From: Granulicella arctica
Lineage (GTDB): Bacteria; Acidobacteriota; Terriglobia; Terriglobales; Acidobacteriaceae
Length of the DNA: 64,000 bases
Reading direction: 5' to 3'
Assembly: GCF_025685605.1 (NCBI RefSeq)
Contig: NZ_JAGTUT010000001.1
Span: 4,278,001-4,342,000, forward strand
Part shown: positions 24,569 through 33,023 of the stretch, in pieces
How the letters are laid out: the number at the start of each line of letters is the position of its first letter
How positions within the stretch are numbered: the stretch's first letter is position 1
Translations under genes and position numbers: made by a program
The notes under the pieces: generated by a model
The model's input: the letters and a program-made list of their open reading frames with translations, nothing else
Told to the model about the DNA's origin: nothing
Database searches by the model: none

Positions 24569-25246
24569 GTGCATATCCTCATCGTGGAAGATAAACGGAG
24601 TCTCGCTAAAACACTGAAGACGAGCCTCGAAGAAAAAGGCCACACGGTGGTTCTTGCGTTCGACGGGCTAGAGGGCCTTTCCCATGCGGAGACGGATCAC
24701 TTCGATGTAATGGTGCTAGACATCATGTTGCCGGGGATCGATGGCTTCGAGGTCATCCGAAGACTCCGCAAGGGCAAACATCCATTGCCAGTGCTAGCGC
24801 TGACAGCTCGGGATACAGTCGGCGACATTGTTGCTGCGCTGGATCTTGGTGTTGACGACTACTTGACCAAGCCGTTTTCTATGGTGGAGTTTATGGCCAG
24901 ACTTCGTGCTGTGGCGCGTAAGGGACCGGTACAAAATGTAAAGCTTGAGGTCGCGGACCTCGTCCTCGATCCCGCAAGTGGACAGGTCAGCCGCTCGGGC
25001 TTGCCGTTGTCTCTGACTCGCACGCAGTTCGTTCTCCTTGAGTACCTCATGAGACGCGCGGGGCATGTCCTAACGCGTGACGCGATCATCGAACGCATTT
25101 GGAGCGACAACCCGGACATCGAGGCCAACACACTCGAAGTCTTCATTCGAACACTCCGGTCAAAGATTGATGTCGATCGCGACGAAAGCGTCATCAAAAC
25201 AGTGCGGGGTGTTGGATACCGCATGGACGCGGAGGGGCCACGATGA
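24569..25246 (+). CDS. OmpR/PhoB-family response regulator
   Basis: 225 residues from a GTG. Receiver domain at residues 1-115 with the phosphoacceptor in DVMVLDIMLPGIDGFEVIRR (Asp about 51), the T in LALTARD and K in DYLTKPF. A winged-helix DNA-binding domain follows (about 125-222), with LTRTQFVLLEYLMRRAGHVL, LEVFIRTLRSKID and VIKTVRGVGYRMD. It overlaps the kinase gene by four bases (ATGA), so the pair is co-translated. It looks most like the QseB/CusR group; targets are not known. Neighbouring secreted and cytochrome genes could be regulated but no binding site was identified. Confidence 0.93.
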   Translation: MHILIVEDKRSLAKTLKTSLEEKGHTVVLAFDGLEGLSHAETDHFDVMVLDIMLPGIDGFEVIRRLRKGKHPLPVLALTARDTVGDIVAALDLGVDDYLTKPFSMVEFMARLRAVARKGPVQNVKLEVADLVLDPASGQVSRSGLPLSLTRTQFVLLEYLMRRAGHVLTRDAIIERIWSDNPDIEANTLEVFIRTLRSKIDVDRDESVIKTVRGVGYRMDAEGPR

Positions 25247-26649
25247 GGCCGCCCCCGATCCGGGTTCGGCTGACGGCTTGGTATCTGGCAGTAATCTTCT
25301 TGTCTCTCGTCCTGTACTCCATTGGTATGTACTTTGGTCTTCGAAAAGCGATTGAGGACACAGTCGATCACCAGCTTCAGGCGCGTAGCGCCAACATCGG
25401 GCAATTCCTGAAGACAAATGCAATCCAACAAGGGGCTAACGCGCCGCAGCTTCTTCCCAGGGCCAGTTGGTTGGGTCCTGGCGATGAACTCTATCAGGTG
25501 ACAGATGCCACCGGTGCCATGATCTTCCAGTCTTCGGCGATGCGCGACCTGGATGTGCCGCTCGACAAAACGCGGCTTCGTCACCATTATCGTCATTACC
25601 GCGATGACGGTGACTTTACAACCTACTACCATCGCCAAGGCGATGTCCGTGTCTTAGCTTCTAAAGTGCAGGTCGGCGATAACGAATACAACGTTCAGGT
25701 CGCGACTATCGTCAGCCCGCTCTATGACGTGCTGCAAACGTTCCGCGCATGGGCCTGGACCGGTTTACCCCTTATCGTATGTCTTGCAGGTTTTGGCGGC
25801 TACTGGCTTAGCGGACGAGCGATGAAGCCGGTCCACAACCTTGTCATCTCAACCCGGGCAATCTCTGAACGAACTTTATCCAAACGGATTCAGGTGTCTG
25901 AGGCGCACGATGAGCTACGCGAGTTGGGGGACACCATCAACGCGATGCTCGGCCGGCTAGAGTCGGCGTTCACGAGGATTACTCGTTTTACTTCAGATGC
26001 CTCTCACGAGTTGCGAACTCCCATCACGGTCATTCGCACCACGTCAGAGGTGATTCTGGAGAGAGATCGCTCGACCGAGCAATATAAGGAAATGGTTGGG
26101 CAGATCCTGCGAGAGTCTGAGTCCACTTCGCTGTTGATCGAACAACTCCTCACCCTGGCACGGGCTGACGCGGATACTGAGCAGCTTTCCTTGGAAAAGA
26201 CGGATTTGCGCGCACTGGTTGAGGAACTGGTGCCTGCCAGCAAAGCACTTGCTGAGAACCGAAACATTCGCTGGTCGGCACAGATTCCGGATGAACCCGT
26301 TGTGGTGCTTGGAGACCGGCCGCACTTGCGACGCTTGCTGTTAATTTTTATTGATAACGCGTTCCGGTACACCGACATAGACGGCTCGGTTCGGCTAAGG
26401 CTGGCTGCGCAAGAAGGCCAAGCGCTCCTTGAAGTGACCGATACCGGCATCGGCATACCACCGGACGAACTGACCCAAATCTTTGATCGCTTCTACCGCG
26501 CGTCGAATGCGCGTTTTTTCGAGCCGGATGGAAGTGGCTTGGGTCTGTCGATTGCCCATTGGATAGCAACGGCCCACGGTGGCACCCTAACAGCGCAGAG
26601 CATGCTCGGTTCGGGCACTTCCATGTTAGTGAGCCTTCCGATGGTCTAG
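25243..26649 (+). CDS. HAMP-containing sensor histidine kinase
   Basis: 468 residues. TM1 at about 12-33 (WYLAVIFLSLVLYSIGMYFG), a periplasmic sensor of about 130 residues, TM2 at about 168-190 (TGLPLIVCLAGFGGYWLSG), a HAMP linker, a HisKA domain with the phospho-histidine in ASHELRTPITVIRTTSEVIL (His about 254), and a HATPase domain (N box LLIFIDNAFRYT, G1 DTGIGIPPDEL, G2 GSGLGLSIAH). It partners the response regulator directly upstream (4-bp overlap). Inner-membrane sensor; the stimulus is unknown, though this architecture is common in metal- or envelope-stress systems such as CusS. Confidence 0.93.
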   Translation: MRPPPIRVRLTAWYLAVIFLSLVLYSIGMYFGLRKAIEDTVDHQLQARSANIGQFLKTNAIQQGANAPQLLPRASWLGPGDELYQVTDATGAMIFQSSAMRDLDVPLDKTRLRHHYRHYRDDGDFTTYYHRQGDVRVLASKVQVGDNEYNVQVATIVSPLYDVLQTFRAWAWTGLPLIVCLAGFGGYWLSGRAMKPVHNLVISTRAISERTLSKRIQVSEAHDELRELGDTINAMLGRLESAFTRITRFTSDASHELRTPITVIRTTSEVILERDRSTEQYKEMVGQILRESESTSLLIEQLLTLARADADTEQLSLEKTDLRALVEELVPASKALAENRNIRWSAQIPDEPVVVLGDRPHLRRLLLIFIDNAFRYTDIDGSVRLRLAAQEGQALLEVTDTGIGIPPDELTQIFDRFYRASNARFFEPDGSGLGLSIAHWIATAHGGTLTAQSMLGSGTSMLVSLPMV

Positions 26650-26897
26650 GCGGTATTAGGTGACGTTGGTCGAGTGTAGGGCCGGCAAGACTGCGGCCCG
26701 TTCGTGTGCGGTCTTCGCATCTTCAGCATCTGCTGGATATGTCCTTGTTTCCGTGATCACCAGATGCCTAAGAGTTGGCCTGGACACAGGGCGTGAGCAC
26801 CTTTGACTGTTGCAGTTCATGTTTATTGAATTCTTCAACAGACCTTCAGGTGTAGGGCATAACTTCAAACATGTGCAATGCACAGGAGGTACTACAA

Positions 26898-27296
26898 ATG
26901 CGATCCATCACTTACAAACTCTTCCTCGCTTCAGCATTCGTCGCTGCGACATTTATGTCGGTCGCCGCAAAAGCCGAGACCACACTCAATGTTCCTTTCA
27001 GCTTCAACGTAGGCCACAATCTTGTTCCCGCCGGAACGTATTTGGTCGAGCGCAGTGGAGCACCTTGGGAGGGATTTGTCACTCTCAAGAATATACAGAC
27101 GTCATCGACTTTCACCTGGGCCCTTGCTCCAGGAGATCCTGCGCCGACTGATACTCGCGTTGTCCTAAGGTTCGATGAGATCGGACAAACGCACTTGCTA
27201 CGGTCAGTTCAGTACCATTCGATGATCACCTCCCAGCTGGATGAATCCACACGAAGCAATCAGCAGAACGATCTGCACTCTCGCGAAGGAAGTTAG
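26898..27296 (+). CDS. Small secreted protein of the acidobacterial VPFSF type
   Basis: 132 residues from the ATG at 26898, with AGGAGGT 8 bases upstream; an in-frame start at 26871 is less likely. The signal peptide KLFLASAFVAATFMSVAAKA is followed by ETTLNVPFSFNVGHNLVPAG and TYLVERSG. Small exported proteins beginning with this VPFxFxVGxxxxPAGxYxV pattern occur in many copies in acidobacterial genomes; their function is not known. The following region is beta-rich (FVTLKNIQTSSTFTW; RVVLRFDEIG). Secreted or periplasmic. Confidence 0.75.
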   Translation: MRSITYKLFLASAFVAATFMSVAAKAETTLNVPFSFNVGHNLVPAGTYLVERSGAPWEGFVTLKNIQTSSTFTWALAPGDPAPTDTRVVLRFDEIGQTHLLRSVQYHSMITSQLDESTRSNQQNDLHSREGS

Positions 27297-27406
27297 CCCG
27301 TCGCAGACGCTGAGCGTGGTAGAAACTTGTTTGACGGAATAGAGAAGAGTCCATTGAGGGAACCTGAACGGGACCACTTTGTTCCATAAAAGAAAGGTAG
27401 GAGCCC

Positions 27407-27952
27407 TTGTTAAAGTGGAATGTGCGAAGTGCATCGTGGTTTGCTGGCGGCGTATTGTTTGCGATGGCGCTGCTGTTCGGAGCTGGATGGGTATACCTTG
27501 CCAACGGCAGCTTGCCCGTGGCTGTGGCGGACCGAGGCTTGCCTTTCGAACAGCAGCTCGTAGACATTCCGCTGGATGCAAGGATCGGCAGGGGGAAGCA
27601 GCCCGCCCCCTTTTACCCGAATCAAGTGGTCTATGAGGCCGGTGCCTCGATCTATCGAGAGCACTGTGCCTCGTGCCATGGAGATCCAACGAGCAACGTG
27701 GAAGCTGCTAAGTGGATGTACCCAAAAGCCCCGCAATTGTGGAAGCAACACGATGACAGCGATGTTGTTGGAGTAAGTGATGATGAACCCGGCGACACGT
27801 TCTGGAAAGTGAAGAATGGGATTCGGTTGACGGGGATGCCGGCGTACAGTCACCTCCTCTCGGAGGAGCAGATGTGGGATGTTAGCCTACTCCTGAAAGC
27901 GGCCAATCAACCCCTACCTGATTCGGTGAAGGAGCTCCTCTCAAAGAAGTGA
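27407..27952 (+). CDS. Membrane-anchored cytochrome c
   Basis: 181 residues from a TTG start; TAGGAG just upstream supports it. An uncleaved-looking N-terminal helix (ASWFAGGVLFAMALLFGAGW, residues about 9-28) is followed by a class I cytochrome c domain with the haem-binding EHCASCHGDP (Cys87, Cys90, His91). LTGMPAYSHLLSEEQMWDVS supplies the distal methionine (GMPAY). Probably a periplasmic electron carrier tethered to the inner membrane. No oxidase or dehydrogenase gene is adjacent, so its redox partner is unknown. Confidence 0.9.
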   Translation: MLKWNVRSASWFAGGVLFAMALLFGAGWVYLANGSLPVAVADRGLPFEQQLVDIPLDARIGRGKQPAPFYPNQVVYEAGASIYREHCASCHGDPTSNVEAAKWMYPKAPQLWKQHDDSDVVGVSDDEPGDTFWKVKNGIRLTGMPAYSHLLSEEQMWDVSLLLKAANQPLPDSVKELLSKK

Positions 27953-28145
27953 GGGAATCGGCCAAAGTTCGCTTTCATGGCAGGTGCCCGATATCGTCTG
28001 CTCGCTCGTGTGCCGATGATTTGCCAGGTTCAGAGGCTGGAACAAGCTGACTTGGCTGTCGGGCATTCCTCGCACGACCGGTTAGGTAAGGGACGTGGGC
28101 AAGTTTCCTAACAGCCTCGTTGCTGCCGGAACTTTAGCGGCGCGT

Positions 28146-28883
28146 TCATCGGCTCTCGCCGTCAAGCCCGTTCAGGGCCTTTCGAGTCGACAGCAAATAG
28201 GTGGGCCCAACTTGAACCAAAGTCCCATCTTTAAGGAGCAGGCTCGACGCACCTCTTCTGAAGTTCTTCCAGCCGTGAACCCATCGCACCGCCACTAACG
28301 CAGATCGATGTACCCGAACGACCGACGATCCTAGCCGCTCGGAGAGCTGTGACATCGTCGCTCTAATCATGTGAGTTCGTGTACTGGTATGAATCAAGGC
28401 GTAATCTTTTGCGGCTTCAATCCAGATAATGTGGTCTTCTGGGAGGCTTCGACCGTTGGCCAGGATGAAGGACCGCTGCGCTTGATCGTTCGGCGGGACA
28501 TGTGTTGGGTGTATAGCGATCCTCTCTGCTTTTCGTCGCTCCGCACGAGAGATGGCCTGTCCTAATCGCTCCAGGTTGAGTGGTTTCAGCAGGTAGTCCG
28601 TTGCTTCTACCGAGAATGCTTCTTCCCCGTAATTGTCGAAAGCGGTGACGAACACTACCTCAGCGGCGTGATCGCGTCCAAGAGTTGCCGCTACTTCAAT
28701 CCCGGTCTTGCCGGGCATGTCTATGTCTAGAAAGACAAGATCGGGATTGAGGCTCCTAATCATGCTCAGCGCCTGATCTCCGTCCGACGCAGATCCAATC
28801 ACCTCGATGTTTTCAAAAGTGGTGAGTGCCTGAGACAGTCCCCGACGTGCCAGTGGCTCGTCATCCACGATGAGCACCTTCAT
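28146..28883 (-). CDS. LytTR-family response regulator
   Basis: About 245 residues from the ATG at 28883, which overlaps the kinase stop as ATGA (an ATG at 28889 is also possible). Receiver domain (MKVLIVDDEPLARRGLSQAL; phospho-Asp in PDLVFLDIDMPGKTG; DYLLKPLN). The C-terminal LytTR DNA-binding domain (about 140-240) has IIWIEAAKDYALIHTSTRTH, RVHRSALVAVRWVHGW and LVQVGPTYL. LytTR proteins bind direct repeats and often control secreted or envelope functions. Co-operonic with the LytS-type kinase. Confidence 0.93.
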   Translation of the reverse strand: MKVLIVDDEPLARRGLSQALTTFENIEVIGSASDGDQALSMIRSLNPDLVFLDIDMPGKTGIEVAATLGRDHAAEVVFVTAFDNYGEEAFSVEATDYLLKPLNLERLGQAISRAERRKAERIAIHPTHVPPNDQAQRSFILANGRSLPEDHIIWIEAAKDYALIHTSTRTHMIRATMSQLSERLGSSVVRVHRSALVAVRWVHGWKNFRRGASSLLLKDGTLVQVGPTYLLSTRKALNGLDGESR

Positions 28884-29980
28884 TGACATTCCACGCTGTT
28901 AGGACTGTTAAACTGCAAAGGCATGCGAAGTTCAGCAAGAAAACCTTTTTCGCGCTGCTCAGTCCTCATCATCGCCTCGTTTCCATGAAGTGCATCTAGA
29001 CGTTCCGCGACGTTTTTCAGTCCTACGCCAGTTCCTGCTTTTGCAGTTACGCCCAGAGAACAGGAACCATCATCCTCCACGGTCAGGATCAGTTCCTTCT
29101 GATCGGCACGGGCTGAAATCCTAACATGTACGGCTTCCTTGGAGCGCGAGACACCATATTTGACAGCATTTTCAACAAGGGGCTGCAGAATCAGGCTTGG
29201 GACGAGAGCGTCGCTGAGGTCCGGTTCACAGAGATAGTCCACTACGAGGCGCTCTCCGAAGCGCACCGATTCGATTGCAAGATACGCCTGCGTAGTCTCC
29301 AATTCTGCGGCCAGTGTAATAGATCCATCCATTGATGAGGAAAGCGAAGCACGCATGAAGTCGGCGAGCCGCGAAATCATCTCTTCAGCTTCGTGAGCAC
29401 CCAAGTCAGCAGCAAGGATAGAAATCGCATTCAAAGTATTGAATAGAAAATGCGGATTGAGTTGATACCTAAGGGCAGTGAGCCGCGCTTGCTGCAGGGC
29501 TGCACGTTCCGTTGCCAGTTGTCTTTCTCGGGCCAGAAGCGTTTTACTTGACGCAAGAAGAGCTAAAGCGACTATCTGCAGGCTGAACAGCAGATTGTAG
29601 TAGACCCAATTGAAGCGTGCCATAAGCACATCGCTCTTGGTCGGCGTCCGAAAACTGAGCAACGGTAAGTTCTGCGCTTGAACGATCAAGTCGATGGTCC
29701 ACAGTGCTGATCCAGCCAAGAGAACCAGGCCTCCCAACAAACACCACTCGCGAGAGGTGCCGCGCCCTAGCAGCCGCTCTGCGAGAACAGACAAAACTAG
29801 AGAGATCAGCGGTCCGGCAAGGCTTGTTACGAGCACCTTGACTGTTTCTCCTCTTTGGGGCGGGCCTAGGAAGGACATCCCGACGTTAGCCAACCCAACG
29901 ACAAGCCAAAGCGTCAGGATGAGACGTCTTGGTGACAAGATCTTGAGATCTGAGACGGGCGCAGACAACGTAGAAGCCAT
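28880..29980 (-). CDS. LytS/YehU-type sensor histidine kinase
   Basis: 366 residues. The N-terminal half is a membrane sensor with several helices (LILTLWLVVGLANVGMSFLG; VLVTSLAGPLISLVLSVLAE; WCLLGGLVLLAGSALWTIDL; VYYNLLFSLQIVALALLAS). A linker leads to the His_kinase domain with ALRYQLNPHFLFNTLNAISI (conserved PHFLFNTLN) and a HATPase domain (LILQPLVENAVKYG; GTGVGLKNVAERL). Its stop overlaps the LytTR regulator start, so they form one system. It is divergent from the M13 peptidase gene, a plausible target. Confidence 0.93.
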   Translation of the reverse strand: MASTLSAPVSDLKILSPRRLILTLWLVVGLANVGMSFLGPPQRGETVKVLVTSLAGPLISLVLSVLAERLLGRGTSREWCLLGGLVLLAGSALWTIDLIVQAQNLPLLSFRTPTKSDVLMARFNWVYYNLLFSLQIVALALLASSKTLLARERQLATERAALQQARLTALRYQLNPHFLFNTLNAISILAADLGAHEAEEMISRLADFMRASLSSSMDGSITLAAELETTQAYLAIESVRFGERLVVDYLCEPDLSDALVPSLILQPLVENAVKYGVSRSKEAVHVRISARADQKELILTVEDDGSCSLGVTAKAGTGVGLKNVAERLDALHGNEAMMRTEQREKGFLAELRMPLQFNSPNSVECQ

Positions 29981-30139
29981 GATTCAACTGTATTCGCGTT
30001 GGTCGGTCCATCTGTCGTCTTCGTCGCAAAAGGGGCGCTTTGGTCGCAAAGGGAGATCATTGCGTTGAAGCCTCTCTTAGCCTTCTCCATAGGCACACTG
30101 CTCGGCAAACTTTCAGCTGATGTGCAAGGAGAAGTCATC

Positions 30140-32176
30140 TTGAAGTTCAGCAAGCTAATGGAGCGTTTGTACTACCCAAAGCTATTCGCGATGGCGGCAA
30201 TCCTGATGTACGCGGGCTGTCCACTTTCGGCACAGCGGCTTTTGTCGCCAGGCGAGCCTGTCACGCACCCTCATTTCGGTACATGGGGGGTTGATACCAA
30301 CGGAATGGATTCCGCTGTAAGACCGGGCGATGACTTCTTCCTGTACGCGAACGGAGCTTGGATCGAGAAAACCAACATTCCTCCTGACCAAAGGAGCGTC
30401 GGTCCCTTTTCCGATTTGCACCGACTCTGCGCGGAGCAAGTTCACTCTCTCTTAGAGAAGCCGCAGAAGGAGCGTCTAGATTCTGATGAGGGGCGGGTTC
30501 TCACTCTCTACCACGCTGATATGAACGATAGCGCGATTGAGGAACAAGGAACTCGGCCCCTTCAGTCCGACCTTCAGGCGGTGAGGCAAGTTGGCAAGAG
30601 AGCGGACGTGGCGCGATTGATGGAACAACATGGCTTCGAGGCCTCGTTGTTTCATTTGGAGATCGAAAAAGACGAGAAGCATACGGATCGATACGCGGTC
30701 CATTTAGGTCAAGGTGGTCTCGGACTTCCCAATCGAGATTTCTACCTGGATGCGCAGTTCGCAGACAAAAGATTCCTTTACACAGGCTACGTCGCGGAGA
30801 TGTTGAGGTTAGCCAGGTGGCCAGATGTAAACGAATCAGCCTCAGCTGTGGTGGCATTTGAAAGCCAGATCGCGGCGGCAAGTTGGCGCGGCGAAGACCT
30901 TCGCGATGACACCAAGACCTACCATCCCATGTCGCTCGCGAGCCTTCGTCGTATGGCTCCCACGTTTCCATGGACGGAGTTCATGGCGGGCGCTCATCTT
31001 TCGGAGGTCAATCTCCTCGTTGTCACGACGGATACCAGCGTAGTGAAACTCGCCGAACTGTTTCACAAGACGCCCCTGTCGACCCTGAAGGCGTGGGAGG
31101 CGTTCCGCATTACGGATGCAGCAGCAACTTACCTGCCTCAGGCCTTTCGACAAGCACGCTTTATATTTCGAGGTCATGTCATCAATGGTCTGGAGTCAAC
31201 TCCATCGGAACGCTGGCCCGAGGCAGTCAGCCTCTTGAATGACCTGATGGGATCCACTGTAGGCAAGATGTATGTTGCTGCTTACTTCCCCCCCGAAAGC
31301 AAGGCGGCGGTACAATCCATTGCCGACAACGTCAAGCAGGCTCTCCGTTCCGACCTTGCGCAACTCACCTGGATGGACCCTCCGACTCGGATCAAGGCCC
31401 TTCGTATGCTCGATAACATCGCGGTCCAGATGGGATATCCTGAGCGCTGGCGTTCTTATGAAGGTGTCAATCTGAACGACAAGACTTTATACAAAGATGT
31501 CGAAACACTTCAAGTTCACAACTGGAATTATCAGGTAAGTGAACTGAAGTTGCCTTGGAACAAGAATGACTGGCGCTTCTGGCCTCAAGAACCCGTTGCA
31601 TACACGGAGAATGGCCAACTCATCTTTCCTGCGGGGATGTTGCAGGCACCGTTTTTTGATGCGCAGGCAGATGCAGCAGTTAATTATGGCAGTATCGGAC
31701 ATGTGATCGGTCACGAGCTGACGCACCCATTCGACGACCACGGCGATTGGTGGACGCCGGAAGACAGACATCGCTTCAAAGAACAGTCGGCTCGTCTGGC
31801 AAAACAGTACTCAGCGATGGAACCTCTGCCCGGCGTCCATATCAAGGGAGAGTTGACACTTACTGAGAACGTTGCGGATCTAGGTGGCTTGACGCTGGCA
31901 TACAAAGCTTACCGCGCGACGCTTTCTCATGATCCGGATGCATCCGAGCGCGGCTTTTCCCGTGATCAGGAGTTCTTCTTGGGCTATGCCCAAGTCTGCC
32001 GTGAGAAGGAACGTCCAGACTCGCTACGCAACAGGCTGGCTTCTGAAGTCCATAGTCCCGCTGCAGCCCGTCTCGATGGTGTCGTTCAGAACATGCCGGA
32101 ATGGTACAACGCTTTCGATGTAAATGTCGGGGACCGCATGTACATCAAGCCAGATGAGCGTGTTTCCATCTGGTGA
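30140..32176 (+). CDS. M13-family (neprilysin/PepO-like) zinc metallopeptidase
   Basis: About 678 residues. I chose a TTG at 30140 because AGGAG lies 8 bases upstream; the ATG at 30158 is an alternative, and the frame is open from 29999. Signal peptide LFAMAAILMYAGCPLSAQ. Domain features: FFLYANGAWIEKTNIPPDQR near the N-terminus, the zinc-binding IGHVIGHELTHPFDDHGDWW (HELTH, about residue 525), and the third-ligand motif LTENVADLGGLTLAYKA (ENVAD, about residue 577). The C-terminus ends in the usual FDVNVGDRMYIKPDERVSIW. Periplasmic or secreted endopeptidase cleaving small peptides. HELTHPFDD replaces the common HEITHGFDD. Divergent from the LytS/LytTR operon. Confidence 0.94.
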   Translation: MKFSKLMERLYYPKLFAMAAILMYAGCPLSAQRLLSPGEPVTHPHFGTWGVDTNGMDSAVRPGDDFFLYANGAWIEKTNIPPDQRSVGPFSDLHRLCAEQVHSLLEKPQKERLDSDEGRVLTLYHADMNDSAIEEQGTRPLQSDLQAVRQVGKRADVARLMEQHGFEASLFHLEIEKDEKHTDRYAVHLGQGGLGLPNRDFYLDAQFADKRFLYTGYVAEMLRLARWPDVNESASAVVAFESQIAAASWRGEDLRDDTKTYHPMSLASLRRMAPTFPWTEFMAGAHLSEVNLLVVTTDTSVVKLAELFHKTPLSTLKAWEAFRITDAAATYLPQAFRQARFIFRGHVINGLESTPSERWPEAVSLLNDLMGSTVGKMYVAAYFPPESKAAVQSIADNVKQALRSDLAQLTWMDPPTRIKALRMLDNIAVQMGYPERWRSYEGVNLNDKTLYKDVETLQVHNWNYQVSELKLPWNKNDWRFWPQEPVAYTENGQLIFPAGMLQAPFFDAQADAAVNYGSIGHVIGHELTHPFDDHGDWWTPEDRHRFKEQSARLAKQYSAMEPLPGVHIKGELTLTENVADLGGLTLAYKAYRATLSHDPDASERGFSRDQEFFLGYAQVCREKERPDSLRNRLASEVHSPAAARLDGVVQNMPEWYNAFDVNVGDRMYIKPDERVSIW

Positions 32177-32343
32177 ATCCCCCATGTACCTCCAGCTCAA
32201 TCGAGCTCTATCCCGCACTGCAACACCAGGAACCACTTGGGAACATAATCTTTAGCCGCCCGTCGCGTGGGCGTAATTTCAGCTTAGATATCCATGCTAT
32301 CGTCACCGCGCATAAACATGTAGATGTAATTAGGAGACACGAC

Positions 32344-32879
32344 ATGAACCATTTTACAATCCGCAACTCTTTGGCTCTCGCACTTATAACGTCAACTATG
32401 GGCTTCGCACAAGACTCAGTCTCTGCTTCGAGGATTAAGGCGATCGCTTCCAGCGTCACGGCGGATACGGTCGACGTTCAGCATGTGATCAACGCGTACC
32501 ATGATGCTGTTCTGAATCACGATGGATCTCGTCTCGCTAGCCTCTTCATCCCCGAAGGCAGTATGTGGCTCAACGTACTTTCCGATGACACGTACGCTCG
32601 TGCGAAAGCTAAATCACCGGATGCCCAGAAGATTCGCGTGGGAAGCTACACGGACTTCGCCAAAAGATGGTTCCCACCTCCAAAGCCAGCTTCAATCCAA
32701 CGCACACGCATCTTCAGGAAAACAGCGACGGCACGATTGCCTCTGTGTATTTTGACTTCATCTTCTTGGTAGACGGAAAGCCGACGAATCGCGGCAGTGA
32801 GACTTGGATCTTGGTCAAAGGAGGTCAGGGCTGGAGAATCGCAGCAATAACCTTCTCGTCGAATCCACCCATATCCTAA
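32344..32879 (+). pseudogene. Secreted SnoaL/NTF2-like protein, frameshifted
   Basis: The start at 32344 has TAGGAG upstream. The first frame gives a signal peptide (LALALITSTMGFAQ), then VQHVINAYHDAVLNHDGSRL, ASLFIPEGSMWLNVLSDDTY and GSYTDFAK, and then loses similarity. The fold continues in another frame from 32667 as MVPTSKASFNPTHTHLQENS, GTIASVYFDFIFLVDGKP and WILVKGGQGWRIAAITFSS. This is the pattern of the NTF2-like/SnoaL family found in secreted hypothetical proteins. A loss of one base or gain of two near 32660-32666 explains the break. Either a recent pseudogene or a sequence error. Confidence 0.65.
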
Positions 32880-33023
32880 GCGTCGTCACCATTGTCACAA
32901 TCCCTTGTGCAGTGTTCCAAGGCTACATACTCAGTCTAGAAGTGCAAGGAACGCTGAACCTGAAAGCAAAGAAACACGTTCCTTCACGGAATGTGTAATA
33001 TACACATAACGGAGATCGTCATC

